Shown here: piece by piece, positions 9,750 through 18,769 of the stretch
How positions within the stretch are numbered: position 1 is the stretch's first letter
How the letters are laid out: each line of letters opens with the position of its first letter
From: an uncultured cyanobacterium
Lineage (GTDB): Bacteria > Cyanobacteriota > Cyanobacteriia > Gloeomargaritales > Gloeomargaritaceae
Assembly: GCA_937936705.1 (NCBI GenBank)
Contig: CALHCP010000134.1
Span: forward strand, 1 to 38,802
Direction of reading: 5' to 3'
Length of the DNA: 38,802 bases
Made by a program: the position numbers and the translations under genes
Notes under the pieces: model-generated
What the model was told of the DNA's origin: nothing
Seen by the model: the letters and a program-made list of their open reading frames with translations, nothing else
Databases searched by the model: none

Positions 9750-11180
9750 ATGACCGCCACCACCCGCCCTACTTATCGTCTGGAGGATTGGCAGGGGGGA
9801 CACCGCACCCAGCCCCAGGAATTTGCCTACGAGATTGAGGAAGTGACCGGACAAATTCCGACCGATTTAACCGGGACGCTCTTTCGCAACGGGCCAGGGC
9901 GGCTCGACCGGGGGGGACAGCGGTACCACCATCCCTTCGACGGCGACGGCATGATCAGCCAGGTGAGTTTTCAAAACGGGCGAGCCTTTTACCGCAATCG
10001 TTATGTACAAACGCCGGAATTGCAAGCGGAGCAACAGGCGGATCAAATCCTCTACCGGGGGGTATTCGGCACCCTCAAACCCGGTGGCTGGCTGCACAAT
10101 ATCTTTGATTTACGGTTGAAAAATATCGCCAATACCAATGTGATTTACTGGGGCGGCAAATTACTGGCCTTGTGGGAAGCGGCACAACCCTATCGGCTGG
10201 CTCCCCGCACTCTGGAAACCTTGGGGTTAGATGATTTAGGGGGAATCGTGCTTGCCGGTCAAGCCTTTTCTGCCCATCCCCGTTTTGATCCCCAAGGGAT
10301 TTTGGTCAATTTCGGTCTCAAAGCCGGCCCTAATAGTCAAATTAACTTGTATGAATTTAATGCGGATTGGCAACTCCTACGCCACCAGCAACACCCCATC
10401 GGCGGCTTTGCGTTTCTGCATGATTTTATCCTGACAGAACACTACACCATTTTCTTTCAAAATCCGGTGAATTTTAATCCCATTCCCTACGTTTTGGGCT
10501 GGACGGGGGCGGCGCAATGCTTACACTTTGACCCGGAGCAACCCACCCGCATTTTAGTCATCCCCAGAGAGGGGGGAGCAGTGCGGGTGTTTTTCACCGA
10601 CTCCTGTTTTGTATTTCACCACGCTAACGGTTATGAGCAGGGGGATGAACTGATTTTAGACTCGATCTGTTACAGCCATTTCCCCACCATTGACCAGCAA
10701 ACCGATTACCGAACGATTGATTTTGCCTCCTTGCCGAGCGGCCAACTCAAACGGTTTCGGGTGAATTTAACCACCCATCAAGTGCAGACTTCGTTGCTGT
10801 TGGAACGGTGTTGTGAATTTCCGCAGGTGCATCCCCAACGGGTAGGCCGAGCCTATGAACGGGTGTACCTGGGGGTGGCGGCTGACCCCATTGCGAATGC
10901 GCCTCTACAAGGGATTATGAGCTTGGAGGTAGAAACCGGGCGGCAAAAGCTGTGGCTGGCGGGCGCACAAGGGTTTGTGGGTGAACCGGTGTTTGTTCCC
11001 AAGGGGGATGCTGAGGAGCAAGGCTGGTTACTGACGGTTGTCTATAATGCTGCCCGTCAATGTAGTGATATTGTCATTCTCGATGCCGAGACGATGACGC
11101 CGGTGGCCACCCTGCACCTGAAGCATCACATTCCCTATGGGTTACACGGTTCGTTTACGCCGGAGTATTTTGGCCCGTAG
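9750..11180 (+). CDS. Carotenoid oxygenase (apocarotenoid-cleaving type)
   Basis: This non-haem iron dioxygenase of the RPE65/CCD family cleaves carotenoid or apocarotenal double bonds, probably giving retinal-like products as in Synechocystis ACO/Diox1. The 476-residue protein has four Fe-binding His: 176 (SAHPRFDP), 224 (FLHDFILTEHY), 290 (FHHANGYE) and 466 (GLHGSFTPEYF). The blades start with FRNGPGRL and HPFDGDGM. No signal peptide is present, consistent with a soluble or membrane-associated enzyme. ATG 9750 is preferred over an in-frame TTG at 9741. The next gene starts 14 bp downstream, so the half-size transporter pair may be co-transcribed, though a functional link is not evident. Confidence 0.9.
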   Translation: MTATTRPTYRLEDWQGGHRTQPQEFAYEIEEVTGQIPTDLTGTLFRNGPGRLDRGGQRYHHPFDGDGMISQVSFQNGRAFYRNRYVQTPELQAEQQADQILYRGVFGTLKPGGWLHNIFDLRLKNIANTNVIYWGGKLLALWEAAQPYRLAPRTLETLGLDDLGGIVLAGQAFSAHPRFDPQGILVNFGLKAGPNSQINLYEFNADWQLLRHQQHPIGGFAFLHDFILTEHYTIFFQNPVNFNPIPYVLGWTGAAQCLHFDPEQPTRILVIPREGGAVRVFFTDSCFVFHHANGYEQGDELILDSICYSHFPTIDQQTDYRTIDFASLPSGQLKRFRVNLTTHQVQTSLLLERCCEFPQVHPQRVGRAYERVYLGVAADPIANAPLQGIMSLEVETGRQKLWLAGAQGFVGEPVFVPKGDAEEQGWLLTVVYNAARQCSDIVILDAETMTPVATLHLKHHIPYGLHGSFTPEYFGP

Positions 11181-11194
11181 AACTAGGTGATAGG

Positions 11195-11566
11195 ATGAGA
11201 CAGCCACATGTTTTGCCCTCTGAAAAAATGCCTGAGAAACCGGATTCCCTCCACCCCAAAGCTGAGGAGCGTCAGTCAGCCGGGCTGAAAGTTTTGCTGG
11301 GTAGTTTTGCCACGGTTTTACTGGCCGAATTGGGGGACAAGACCCAAATTACCACCCTGTTGATGACCGGTTCTTCCAGTCAGCCTTGGAGCGTGTTTAT
11401 CGGGGCGGCATTGGCGTTAATGGCGACCAGCTTGCTGGGGGTTTTGGTGGGGCAATGGTTGCACCAACGCCTTGATCCCCGTCGGGTTGAGGTGATTTCC
11501 GGTCTGATTTTCCTCTTGGTGGCGGGGTGGCTCACTTTAGATATGCTGCGGGTAGGGCATTCATGA
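11195..11566 (+). CDS. Half-size UPF0016/Gdt1 cation transporter, first subunit
   Basis: The UPF0016 family (GDT1, TMEM165, Mnx, MneA) exports Mn2+ or Ca2+. Most cyanobacterial proteins of the family carry two copies of the three-helix module with the motif Glu-x-Gly-Asp-Lys-(Ser/Thr). This 123-residue protein carries one copy, ELGDKT near residue 45, after a hydrophilic N-terminal tail of about 30 residues, with three predicted membrane helices. The second copy is encoded by the next gene, whose start overlaps this stop as ATGA (11563-11566). The pair therefore probably forms a heterodimer. The true start could also be ATG 11228 (MPEKPDS). The likely role is manganese export across the thylakoid or plasma membrane, which is inference from the family. 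Confidence 0.85.
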   Translation: MRQPHVLPSEKMPEKPDSLHPKAEERQSAGLKVLLGSFATVLLAELGDKTQITTLLMTGSSSQPWSVFIGAALALMATSLLGVLVGQWLHQRLDPRRVEVISGLIFLLVAGWLTLDMLRVGHS

Positions 11567-11844
11567 ATTGGCAATTGTTGGGACTGACCTTTATCACGGT
11601 GTTTTTGGCGGAAATTGGCGATAAAAGCCAGTTGGCAACCATTGCTTTGAGTGGGCGTGCTTCTGCCCCCGGTTGGGTATTGCTGGGGACGGCCGGGGCG
11701 CTGATCGTTTCCAGTTTTTTCGGCGTATTTTTGGGAGAACGATTGACACAAATTTTACCCCTCGATGCCCTGCAAGTGATTGCTGCCGCTGGTTTTTTCA
11801 TCCTCGGCATTCGCAGTTTGTGGCCGAAAAAGGTGGAAAAATAA
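11563..11844 (+). CDS. Half-size UPF0016/Gdt1 cation transporter, second subunit
   Basis: This 93-residue membrane protein has the second family motif EIGDKS near residue 18 and three hydrophobic helices, ending in a basic tail (RSLWPKKVEK). It begins at ATG 11563 overlapping the previous stop by 4 bp, so translation is probably coupled. Its sequence differs clearly from its partner (the first motif is ELGDKT), which fits antiparallel heterodimer assembly rather than duplication of one gene. Alone it is half the size of a full Mnx-type exporter. Transport specificity (Mn2+ or Ca2+) is not visible in the sequence. Confidence 0.85.
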   Translation: MNWQLLGLTFITVFLAEIGDKSQLATIALSGRASAPGWVLLGTAGALIVSSFFGVFLGERLTQILPLDALQVIAAAGFFILGIRSLWPKKVEK

Positions 11845-11879
11845 GAAAGAAAATAAAAGAAAATAAAAGAAAATAAGAC
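11843..11879. repeat. Short A-rich tandem repeat
   Basis: The motif AAAATAAAAG occurs about three times just after the second UPF0016 gene, ending against a family A repeat. It may reflect slippage. No function is evident. Confidence 0.6.
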
Positions 11880-11880
11880 A

Positions 11881-11953
11881 AGGGAACCTCTATTAATTGG
11901 CGATAGGCGGTCGCCGGGGCGCAGCCCCCGGCCTTGCTTCTCCAGCATATCTG
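11881..11953. repeat. Family A repeat, left half
   Basis: It reads AGGGAACCTCTATTAATT followed by the reversed core GCGGTCGCCGGGGCGCAGCC and CTTCTCC. The right terminal repeat is absent, so this copy looks truncated. A second GCGGTCGCGGGCG lies at about 11973-11985. The remaining gap to psbB holds only the hairpin at 12034-12058. Confidence 0.6.
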
Positions 11954-12033
11954 TTTACGCATCAAAACCCAATCAGCGGTCGCGGGCGTAGGGGTCTGGT
12001 CAAGGTTTTGCACCCATTCAGGCCAAATCAATA

Positions 12034-12058
12034 GGGAGCCAGGCAACCCCTGACTCCC
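12034..12058 (-). terminator. Hairpin after psbB
   Basis: On the minus strand GGGAGTCAGG pairs with CCTGGCTCCC (10 bp, one G-T pair, 5-base loop), 24 bp after the psbB stop. The following TATTGATTT is only weakly T-rich, so it may act as a terminator or as a 3'-end stabiliser. Confidence 0.6.
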
Positions 12059-12082
12059 CATACTGGTTTAGAGATGCAGTAA

Positions 12083-13618
12083 TTAAACCGCTGTTTCTTC
12101 GGTGCGGCGGGTGGATTTGTCGCCCACTTTCAAGAAGGCACCAAATTCCACCTGCTCGGTCACGCTTTCATCAATCCCGGCGAACACATCCCGGAAGAGG
12201 GTGCGAGAACCGTGCCAAATATGGCCGAAGAAGAACAACAGGGCAAACGAGGCATGGGCAAAGGTAAACCAACCCCGGGGACTGGTGCGGAACACCCCGT
12301 CGGAGCCGAAGATTTCCCGGTCAAAGGCAAAGGGTTCACCCAATTGGGCTTTCCGGGCAAATTGCTTGACCAATGCCGGGTCGGTAAAGGTTTTCCCGTT
12401 GTTTTCGCCGCCGTAGAAGGTGACGGTCACCCCCGTCTGCTCGATACTGTACTGGGAATCCGCCCGCCGGAAGGGAATATCCGCCCGTACGACCCCATCT
12501 TGATCCACCAGGACCACCGGGAAGGTTTCAAAGAAGTTGGGCAAACGCCGCACCGTCAAAACCCGCCCCTCGGCATCCTTAAATTCCGGGTGACCCAGCC
12601 AACCCTGAGCCAGCCCATCCCCTTTGTTCATCGGCCCGACCCGGAACAAGCCCCCCTTGGCCGGACTGTTGCCCACGTAGTCATAAAAAGCCAACTTCTC
12701 GGGAATCTGCGACCAAGCCTGCTCCGGGGTGAGACCCGCAGCCAGACCCGCCTGTACCCGCCGTTGAATTTCCTGCTGGAAGTAGCCCTTATCCCACTGG
12801 TAACGGGTGGGGCCAAACAATTCCACCGGGGTCGTCGCCGAACCGTACCACATCGTCCCCGCCACCACAAAAGCAGCAAAGAATACAGCCGCAATACTGC
12901 TCGACAGCACGGTTTCAATATTCCCCATCCGCAACGCCCGGTAGAGCCGTTGGGGCGGCCGTACGGTCAGGTGGAACAACCCGGCAATAATCCCCACGAT
13001 CCCGGCGGCAATGTGGTGCGCTACCACCCCGCCCGGATTAAAGGGGTTAAAACCTTCCGGCCCCCAAGCGGGCGCCACAGGCTGGACATGGCCGGTCAAA
13101 CCATAGGGGTCAGACACCCACATCCCCGGCCCGAACAGACCCGTCAGGTGGAACGCCCCAAACCCAAAACACAGCAACCCGGATAAAAACAGGTGAATGC
13201 CGAACATCTTGGGCAAATCCAAGGCCGGTTCGCCCGTGCGGGGGTCACGGAACAATTCCAAATCCCAATAAACCCAGTGCCAAATCGCCGCCAAGAACAA
13301 TAAACCCGACAAAATAATATGAGCGGCCGCTACGCCTTCAAACGACCAAATGCCGGGGTCAGCCGCCGGTGCCCCGGAGATGCTCCAACCGCCCCAGGAA
13401 TCCGTCACCCCCAAGCGCACCATGAACGGCAATACAAACATCCCCTGCCGCCACATGGGGTTCAACACCGGGTCGCTGGGGTCAAAAATCGCCAGCTCGT
13501 ACAAGGCCATCGAACCGGCCCAGCCCGCCACCAGCGCCGTGTGCATCAAATGCACGGAAATCAGCCGCCCCGGGTCATTGATGACGACTGTATGAACACG
13601 ATACCAGGGTAGTCCCAT
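12083..13618 (-). CDS. psbB: Photosystem II CP47 core antenna protein
   Basis: CP47 binds chlorophyll a with six membrane helices and passes excitation to the photosystem II reaction centre. The 511-residue length and the start [19 protein letters not shown] are typical, as are [20 protein letters not shown], the large lumenal loop (about 260-450) and [19 protein letters not shown] near the C-terminus. A strong Shine-Dalgarno sequence AAGGAGG (13635-13629) lies 10 bp before ATG. A possible -10 TACAAT lies at 13673-13668, without a clear -35. In many cyanobacteria psbT follows psbB; no psbT reading frame is seen here. The gene is divergent from the radical SAM gene. Confidence 0.98.
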   Translation of the reverse strand: MGLPWYRVHTVVINDPGRLISVHLMHTALVAGWAGSMALYELAIFDPSDPVLNPMWRQGMFVLPFMVRLGVTDSWGGWSISGAPAADPGIWSFEGVAAAHIILSGLLFLAAIWHWVYWDLELFRDPRTGEPALDLPKMFGIHLFLSGLLCFGFGAFHLTGLFGPGMWVSDPYGLTGHVQPVAPAWGPEGFNPFNPGGVVAHHIAAGIVGIIAGLFHLTVRPPQRLYRALRMGNIETVLSSSIAAVFFAAFVVAGTMWYGSATTPVELFGPTRYQWDKGYFQQEIQRRVQAGLAAGLTPEQAWSQIPEKLAFYDYVGNSPAKGGLFRVGPMNKGDGLAQGWLGHPEFKDAEGRVLTVRRLPNFFETFPVVLVDQDGVVRADIPFRRADSQYSIEQTGVTVTFYGGENNGKTFTDPALVKQFARKAQLGEPFAFDREIFGSDGVFRTSPRGWFTFAHASFALLFFFGHIWHGSRTLFRDVFAGIDESVTEQVEFGAFLKVGDKSTRRTEETAV

Positions 13619-13822
13619 TGACTACACGCCTCCTTCGTCTTAAATCTCTTTTCTACCGACAGCTTCGATTGTAAGGGTTAAGTTAACCGGCAGAACCGGT
13701 CGTCGCCCCCATCGCCGGTGGAACGGCCACGAAACTTGAGTTACATTTTACTAAGAATACCCGCGCACCCCCTAGGGATTTCGTAACATTGCTTAACATC
13801 AAACTTAGAAAGGCAATTTGGG

Positions 13823-15493
13823 TTGACCGCCATGAGTTTGCCTTGGGCGGATGAAATTCGTTTATTTACCCCGGCGGTGTCGGCAGCAGGCGCGATACCG
13901 GTGGTGTGGGCTTTTCCGAATACTTATCCAGTGGGAATGACCAGCCTGGGGTATCAATTGATTTGGGCAATGTTAGCCCAGCGAAGCGATGTGCAGGTGC
14001 GGCGTCTCTTTACCGATGGGGGGGAGTCCTTACCGGTTCAGCCGGAGTTGGTGGGGTTTTCCTTGGCCTGGGAATTGGATTATGGGCATCTTTTGGATTT
14101 GTTAGAAAAATTGGCGGTTCCCCTGCGCAGTTGCGAGCGGGCAGAGGCACATCCGTTGGTGTTTGCCGGTGGCCCGGTGTTGAGTGCCAACCCGGAACCG
14201 TTTGCCGATTTTTTGGATGTCGTTCTCCTGGGGGATGCAGAAGTCTTGATCCCGAATCTATTGGATCATTACCAAGCGGTTCGCCATACCCGGCGCAGGG
14301 AAAAATTATTAAAACTGGCTCAGGTTCCGGGGGTGTATGTGCCCCAGTTTTATCAACCGATTTATGCCGCCAGCACCGGGGCCATGCAAGCGCTGGTTCC
14401 CCACCCGGAAGTGCCGGCGACGGTTAAACGGCAAGTCTATCAAGGCAATACCCTGGCGACTTCCACCGTGGTGACGCCCCATGCCGCCTGGGAAAAGATC
14501 TACCTGGTGGAAGTGGTGCGCAGTTGCCCGGAAATGTGCCGCTTTTGCCTGGCCAGTTATCTGACGTTACCCTTTCGCCCGGCGGACGTGGCCACGGGTT
14601 TGCTGCCGGCGATTACCCGGGGATTGCAGGTAACCCATCGGATTGGTTTATTGGGCCCATCCGTGACCCAACATCCCGAATTTAGGGATTTATTAACCTA
14701 TCTCAACCAACCGGCCTGGGATGGGATGCGCCTGAGTCTGGCCTCGGTGCGGGCGGCCACCGTGGATGAATTGTTGGTGGCAACCTTGGTGCGGCATCAG
14801 ACCCAATCCTTGACCATTGCCGTGGAAAGCGGCTCGGAGCGCCTGCGGCAGGTGATGAATAAAAAACTGGCGCAAGGTGACATTTTCCGGGCTGCCCAAA
14901 TCGCCCAACAAGGCGGCTTGAAGGGCTTAAAGCTCTACACCATGGTGGGACTGCCCACGGAAACGGAGGCGGATGTGCAGGCGACGGTTGAGCTGGCCCA
15001 AGCCCTCCGCCAAACCGCCCCCCGCCTACGGTTGACCCTGGGTTGCAGTACCTTTGTCCCCAAAGCCCAGACCCCTTGGCAGGGGTTGGGGGTGAATCCC
15101 CAGGCGGAGAAACGGTTGCAATTTCTGGGCAAACAATTGGGGAAAATGGGGGTGGAACTGCGCCCGGAACCCTATAAAGACTCCCTGGTGCAAGCGCTGA
15201 TTTCCCGGGGCGACCGCCGCTTAACGGAAGTATTACTCTTGACTCGCCATTACGGCGTGTCTTGGGGGGGGGTCCGCCGGGCGTTTAAGGAATTGCGGGG
15301 GCAACTGCCACCCCCGGATTTTTATGTGCATCAGGATTGGCCGGACAATGCGTGTTTACCCTGGCAGCATTTGACCGGCACGGTGGCCTCGACGACTTTG
15401 ACTGAGCATCGCCACCGTTCCTTATCTATGCCCAAACCACCTGCCCCACCCGCTCCCGAATTGCCTGTAAATTCACCTGAATCCCCCGGCTGA
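13823..15493 (+). CDS. B12-binding-type radical SAM protein (YgiQ/TIGR-type, function unknown)
   Basis: This 556-residue protein has an N-terminal cobalamin-binding-like Rossmann region (NTYPVGMTSLGYQLI, then FAGGPVLSANPEPF and VVLLGDAE near 110-140). A radical SAM core follows with the cluster motif Cys235-x3-Cys239-x2-Cys242 (SCPEMCRFC). Later parts include AVESGSERLRQVMNK and LYTMVGLPTET, common in this branch. The C-terminal about 40 residues are Pro-rich. The substrate is unknown. Start: GAAAGG (13808-13813) favours the TTG at 13823 (9 bp spacing); ATG 13832 is the alternative and removes three residues. The last 68 bp overlap, tail to tail, the START-like gene on the other strand. Confidence 0.88.
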   Translation: MTAMSLPWADEIRLFTPAVSAAGAIPVVWAFPNTYPVGMTSLGYQLIWAMLAQRSDVQVRRLFTDGGESLPVQPELVGFSLAWELDYGHLLDLLEKLAVPLRSCERAEAHPLVFAGGPVLSANPEPFADFLDVVLLGDAEVLIPNLLDHYQAVRHTRRREKLLKLAQVPGVYVPQFYQPIYAASTGAMQALVPHPEVPATVKRQVYQGNTLATSTVVTPHAAWEKIYLVEVVRSCPEMCRFCLASYLTLPFRPADVATGLLPAITRGLQVTHRIGLLGPSVTQHPEFRDLLTYLNQPAWDGMRLSLASVRAATVDELLVATLVRHQTQSLTIAVESGSERLRQVMNKKLAQGDIFRAAQIAQQGGLKGLKLYTMVGLPTETEADVQATVELAQALRQTAPRLRLTLGCSTFVPKAQTPWQGLGVNPQAEKRLQFLGKQLGKMGVELRPEPYKDSLVQALISRGDRRLTEVLLLTRHYGVSWGGVRRAFKELRGQLPPPDFYVHQDWPDNACLPWQHLTGTVASTTLTEHRHRSLSMPKPPAPPAPELPVNSPESPG

Positions 15494-15947
15494 TCCGCCC
15501 TTCAATCAACCGCACCGGCAAACTCACCCGGGGGCGCAAATGCACCGTGTAATGCAAGCGGGTGCCATTCCCCTGGGGTTGCAAATGCCAGGCGCCGTCG
15601 AAGCGGCTGAAATCCCCGGCCACACAGGTAAAACCAATCCGTTCGGGATAAATTTCTTCAATATCCACCACCACCCGCGCCCGAAAGTTAATCTTTTGCA
15701 AAAGCGTCTGCGCCCCCACCTGTTCCAAACGAATTTTGGCCTGCGGGTGCTCGACCCGCCGACTCACCGTCAAATTGGGCAGGAAATCCGCCAGGGCTTC
15801 ATAATCCGTCAACACCCGCCAGACCGGCTCCACCGGATGGGGAATGGTAATCTCCGCCTGAATCCGCCGCTCCCAGCGGTTTAACCGCTCCACCACCACC
15901 TGCACGTCCGATGCCGCCGGCTCTAAGGTATCCCCTTCCTGATCCAT
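15426..15947 (-). CDS. SRPBCC/START-like (polyketide cyclase-type) protein
   Basis: This 173-residue protein has the SRPBCC lipid- or ligand-binding fold. ITIPHPVEPVWRVLTDYEAL and ADFLPNLTVSRRVE (about 45-75) are the usual N-terminal helix-strand pattern, and GFTCVAGDFSRFDGAWHL is the central strand. The C-terminal helix is cut by the end of the frame. Such proteins may bind isoprenoids, lipids or chlorophyll-related ligands; nothing specific is shown here. ATG 15947 has AGGGGAG 5 bp upstream, so the longer frame to 16097 is not needed. It follows the HAD gene by 22 bp, suggesting co-transcription, and its end overlaps the convergent radical SAM gene by 68 bp. Confidence 0.85.
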   Translation of the reverse strand: MDQEGDTLEPAASDVQVVVERLNRWERRIQAEITIPHPVEPVWRVLTDYEALADFLPNLTVSRRVEHPQAKIRLEQVGAQTLLQKINFRARVVVDIEEIYPERIGFTCVAGDFSRFDGAWHLQPQGNGTRLHYTVHLRPRVSLPVRLIEGRISRGIQVNLQAIRERVGQVVWA

Positions 15948-15969
15948 AAACTCCCCTGACCCCCCGCCG

Positions 15970-16683
15970 TTAAAGTAGCACAGATTCGGGAACCAGATGC
16001 CGAAGCCGAGCAAGTACCACCTCTGCTCCGTGTTTTTGTAATGTTTTTGTATAGTCATCCACCGCCTCGACATGGGGGGGGAGAATCCCGACGGCAATCC
16101 AGCGGTAGGCGGGTTGGGCTTGGCGCGCCGCCTGTACGGTTAACATATCCGCCACCGTATCGCCCGCGTAAATGACCGGCGTGCCTTGCGGGCAAGACCA
16201 GTTGTCGAGCATAGCCAACAGGCCGGTCGGATCGGGTTTTGCCGGGGCATCCTCCATCGCCACCAGGGGAGCGGTGGCGAGTCCCAAGCGTGCCAGGGCG
16301 TAGCGGGCTTCGCGGCGGGGGGCACCGCTAAAAAATCCCCAGCCCCAGCCCCGCTGGGTGAGTTGGTGAAAATAATCGGCGGTCACCAGCAGTTCTTCCT
16401 GGGTAATCAAACCCGTGGGCTGCTCCGTCTCTCCCCAGTAGAGGCTTTGAAAATGCTCGGTCACGGCAGGCAAGGGTACATCGGCTCCCCACCGGCGCAG
16501 TAATTCCTGGGTAGCCGACCAGTCATTGTTCCAAATCCCTTCGCTTTTGAGGCGGTCAATATCGGTCAGCGTCGGTTCGTACTGCTCCTGGGTAAAATGA
16601 GCCACGGTTCTCTGGATCGCCCGCCGGTAGGAATGGCGCACATCCCGAATCACCCCATCAATATCACAAATACAAATCCCCAT
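15970..16683 (-). CDS. HAD-superfamily hydrolase (IA type)
   Basis: This 237-residue predicted phosphatase has motif I CDIDGVIRD (nucleophile Asp7, acid Asp9), motif II FFSGAPRREARYAL, the Lys in APAKPDPTGLL, and motif III YAGDTVADML. All four catalytic parts are present, so it should be active on a small phosphorylated substrate, not identifiable here. It resembles a cyanobacteria-rich HAD group next to histidinol-phosphate/phosphoglycolate-type enzymes. ATG 16683 is used; a GTG at 16692 has a better Shine-Dalgarno sequence (AGAGG, 7 bp) and may be the real start, adding three residues. It is divergent from ycf65 and 22 bp upstream of the START-like gene. Confidence 0.85.
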   Translation of the reverse strand: MGICICDIDGVIRDVRHSYRRAIQRTVAHFTQEQYEPTLTDIDRLKSEGIWNNDWSATQELLRRWGADVPLPAVTEHFQSLYWGETEQPTGLITQEELLVTADYFHQLTQRGWGWGFFSGAPRREARYALARLGLATAPLVAMEDAPAKPDPTGLLAMLDNWSCPQGTPVIYAGDTVADMLTVQAARQAQPAYRWIAVGILPPHVEAVDDYTKTLQKHGAEVVLARLRHLVPESVLL

Positions 16684-16782
16684 CTGAGGCACAGGCGCAC
16701 CTCTCTGGCTAAAAGTAGGCAAAATTAGCTAAGATCGTTTACCGTAAAAAGTTATCATGAATCGTACAAAGGGGAGGTTCTT

Positions 16783-17088
16783 TTGCTCAAATTTCAGTTG
16801 AAAGCCCTGTGGTTGCAGAAAGATGTGGGGTTGGCGGTGGATCAGATTGTCGGGACGGGCAGTAGTCCCTTGACCTGCTACTTTTTCTGGCCGCGGGATA
16901 ACGCCTGGGAGCAACTCAAAAACGAACTGGACGCAAAATCCTGGATTCCCGAAGCGGATAAAGTAGAATTGTTAAATCAGGCGACGGAAGTGATTAACTA
17001 TTGGGAGGAGGGAAAATCCACCCGCTTCCACACCCTCCACGAAGCTCAAAACCGCTTTCCCAATGTCATTTTTGCCGGGAGTAATTAG
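16783..17088 (+). CDS. ycf65: Ribosomal protein PSRP-3 / Ycf65
   Basis: PSRP-3 is a small protein of the 30S ribosomal subunit found in cyanobacteria and plastids. The 101-residue product has the family pattern [18 protein letters not shown] (about 34-51) and [19 protein letters not shown] (about 64-82). The start is TTG at 16783, supported by GGGGAGG (16771-16777) at 5 bp spacing; no ATG occurs in this frame nearby. It opens a + strand run with the SPOR-like gene, the PspA-like gene and recF, with gaps of 57, 10 and 3 bp. Confidence 0.9.
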   Translation: MLKFQLKALWLQKDVGLAVDQIVGTGSSPLTCYFFWPRDNAWEQLKNELDAKSWIPEADKVELLNQATEVINYWEEGKSTRFHTLHEAQNRFPNVIFAGSN

Positions 17089-17145
17089 CGGCGAGCGACT
17101 GGTTTTGCTCCTTTCCCTAAACCTGAATTTCGGTGAGGTGTGACC

Positions 17146-18288
17146 ATGGCGACGACGACGGAGCAAACGACCTTGATGGGGGCTTTGGCCTGCCTGGATG
17201 TTGATTTAGAACGGGAGTTGCACCAGTTCCAGCAGGAACGGGCGACTTGGGCACCGGGATTTCTGGTGTCGCTTTTGGGCAGTAAACCGACCCCCCCGCC
17301 GGAGTCCGCCTGGACATTTCCCCCGGCGGCCAGTGCCGATGAATCGTTGGCCGCCACAGAGGCGGTGACGGAGTCCGCCCAACCTCTGGCGGTACCGGAT
17401 GTACCGGATGGAGAGGCAAACGTCATCATGGAGCCGGGGGAAGCAGTGGTGGATCCGGACGCAACGGTGGCGTTGGTGCCTCCGGCCGACCCCTCCGGCG
17501 GGGTAGAGCTGGCGGAGTTCCCCGGTACTTTGGCGCTGACGGATGCGGGTGAAGATGAAACCACCGACAAGATGATGGCGTTGCTCAAGGGTGAGTTGCC
17601 GGATGGGCAAAATGAACCCGATGAACCCGATGAACCGGTTGAAACCGAGGTTGCCCTCGGCTTGGGAGAGCAGCGGCCTTCTTGGTCCGAACGGTTGCAT
17701 CGCGTATTTGCCCGCCGCCACGTCCAAGACCCGGCGGGAGCCTTAGCCGTTGCGGAAGCGGCCGTGACCGACCCGTGGCTAGAAACCTTCCCTGCCCCTC
17801 AGCAGCGGACGATGGTACCCCGGGGGTTGCAGCATCCCGTGTTGGGGTTTGCCATCGGGCTGACGGTGGCTACCCTGGGCACCCTGGCCGGGTTATACCT
17901 CCTGAACCCAAAACGCCCCAGCCAGACGGTTGCCCCGCAACTGAGTGTACCGGCGCCGCCCCCGGAAACGGCCGTAGTGCCCCCTCCCCAAACGGCGCCG
18001 GTGCCCAATCTGGCGCGGAAAGAATTGCCGGATTTGAGTGCCATCCCCACTGCCAGCCCCCAGGCCAGTCCGGCGGCCACGGCAACGCCGGGGTTGTACT
18101 ATGTGGTCACGGACTATCAGAATGAGCAAAGCCTTATCGAAGCGCAAAAAATTGTCCCAGAAGCCTTTGTTTGGCAATTTCCCGCCGGTGTGAAGGTACA
18201 ACTGGCCGCCTTCGAGCTGCGGGATCAGGCCGAGCAATTTGTGGCAGACTTAAAAACTAAGGGCGTGAATGCCCGTGTTTATCCCTAG
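17146..18288 (+). CDS. Membrane protein with C-terminal SPOR-like domain
   Basis: This 380-residue protein has a long acidic, Pro/Ala-rich cytoplasmic part (1-230), one membrane helix (about 232-253), a Pro-rich linker (260-310) and a C-terminal SPOR-like fold. In the last part YYVVTDYQNEQSL, VQLAAFELRDQAEQFV and KGVNARVY resemble the beta-alpha-beta pattern that binds denuded glycan strands. By analogy it may act at the septum or wall, but the domain match is only visual. ATG 17146 is chosen because GAGG sits 7 bp upstream; GTG 17140 is too close to that site. It ends 10 bp before the next gene. A DEPDEP tandem stretch lies near residues 163-170. Confidence 0.7.
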   Translation: MATTTEQTTLMGALACLDVDLERELHQFQQERATWAPGFLVSLLGSKPTPPPESAWTFPPAASADESLAATEAVTESAQPLAVPDVPDGEANVIMEPGEAVVDPDATVALVPPADPSGGVELAEFPGTLALTDAGEDETTDKMMALLKGELPDGQNEPDEPDEPVETEVALGLGEQRPSWSERLHRVFARRHVQDPAGALAVAEAAVTDPWLETFPAPQQRTMVPRGLQHPVLGFAIGLTVATLGTLAGLYLLNPKRPSQTVAPQLSVPAPPPETAVVPPPQTAPVPNLARKELPDLSAIPTASPQASPAATATPGLYYVVTDYQNEQSLIEAQKIVPEAFVWQFPAGVKVQLAAFELRDQAEQFVADLKTKGVNARVYP

Positions 18289-18298
18289 AGGCACTCCG

Positions 18299-18766
18299 GT
18301 GAATCTGTGGCCTTGGCGCAATTCCCCTGACCCGGAACGACTGCTGGAGCAGTGGGTCAACCATTTACAGCGGCAACTCCGGCAGGTGAAACGGGCGGTG
18401 GCCTTGGTGGTGGCCACCCAACGCCGGCTCCGCCGACAGATGCAAGGGGCGGGGTGTCCCCAACTGCGGCAGGAATTGCAGCAAGCCTTGGCGCACCAGA
18501 GCGTCCATTGTCGGCAACTGCAGCAACAACTGCACCATCTGGAACAGCAGGTACAGGCGATCCAAGCCAAGCGGGAAGTTTTGACGGCGCGGGCTTCCAC
18601 CGCTACCGCCCGCAAAGCCATCTGCGACCTACGCCAGTACATCCGTGAGGGCAGTCTGCCCGCTGTGCTGGAAGATACCGAGGAATGGGTGTATCGTCTG
18701 GAAGCGGAAGTGGAATTGTGGGAACAAAGTCTAGGGGAATACGCTCCCACGTTTTCCCAGCGGTGA
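18299..18766 (+). CDS. Short PspA/IM30-like coiled-coil protein
   Basis: This 155-residue helical protein has an N-terminal NLWPWRNSPDPERLLEQWV that mimics the amphipathic helix and D-PE-xLEQ start of PspA/Vipp1, then long Gln/Arg-rich coiled coils (about 30-110) and an acidic end. It is much shorter than PspA (about 220 residues or more), so it is a reduced or distant member. The start is taken as GTG 18299, with AGAGG 8 bp upstream; an ATG at 18269 would overlap the SPOR-like gene by 20 bp. It sits 3 bp before recF. A membrane-surface role is inference only. Confidence 0.65.
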   Translation: MNLWPWRNSPDPERLLEQWVNHLQRQLRQVKRAVALVVATQRRLRRQMQGAGCPQLRQELQQALAHQSVHCRQLQQQLHHLEQQVQAIQAKREVLTARASTATARKAICDLRQYIREGSLPAVLEDTEEWVYRLEAEVELWEQSLGEYAPTFSQR

Positions 18767-18769
18767 CCG

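Noticed and set aside
11845-12082. psbT after psbB
   Set aside because: I read the minus strand after psbB for the short psbT start pattern and found none; the gap contains a hairpin and a repeat.
12212-13186. 324-residue + strand frame opposite psbB
   Set aside because: Antisense to CP47, Pro/Arg/His-rich, and no start signal; a shadow frame.
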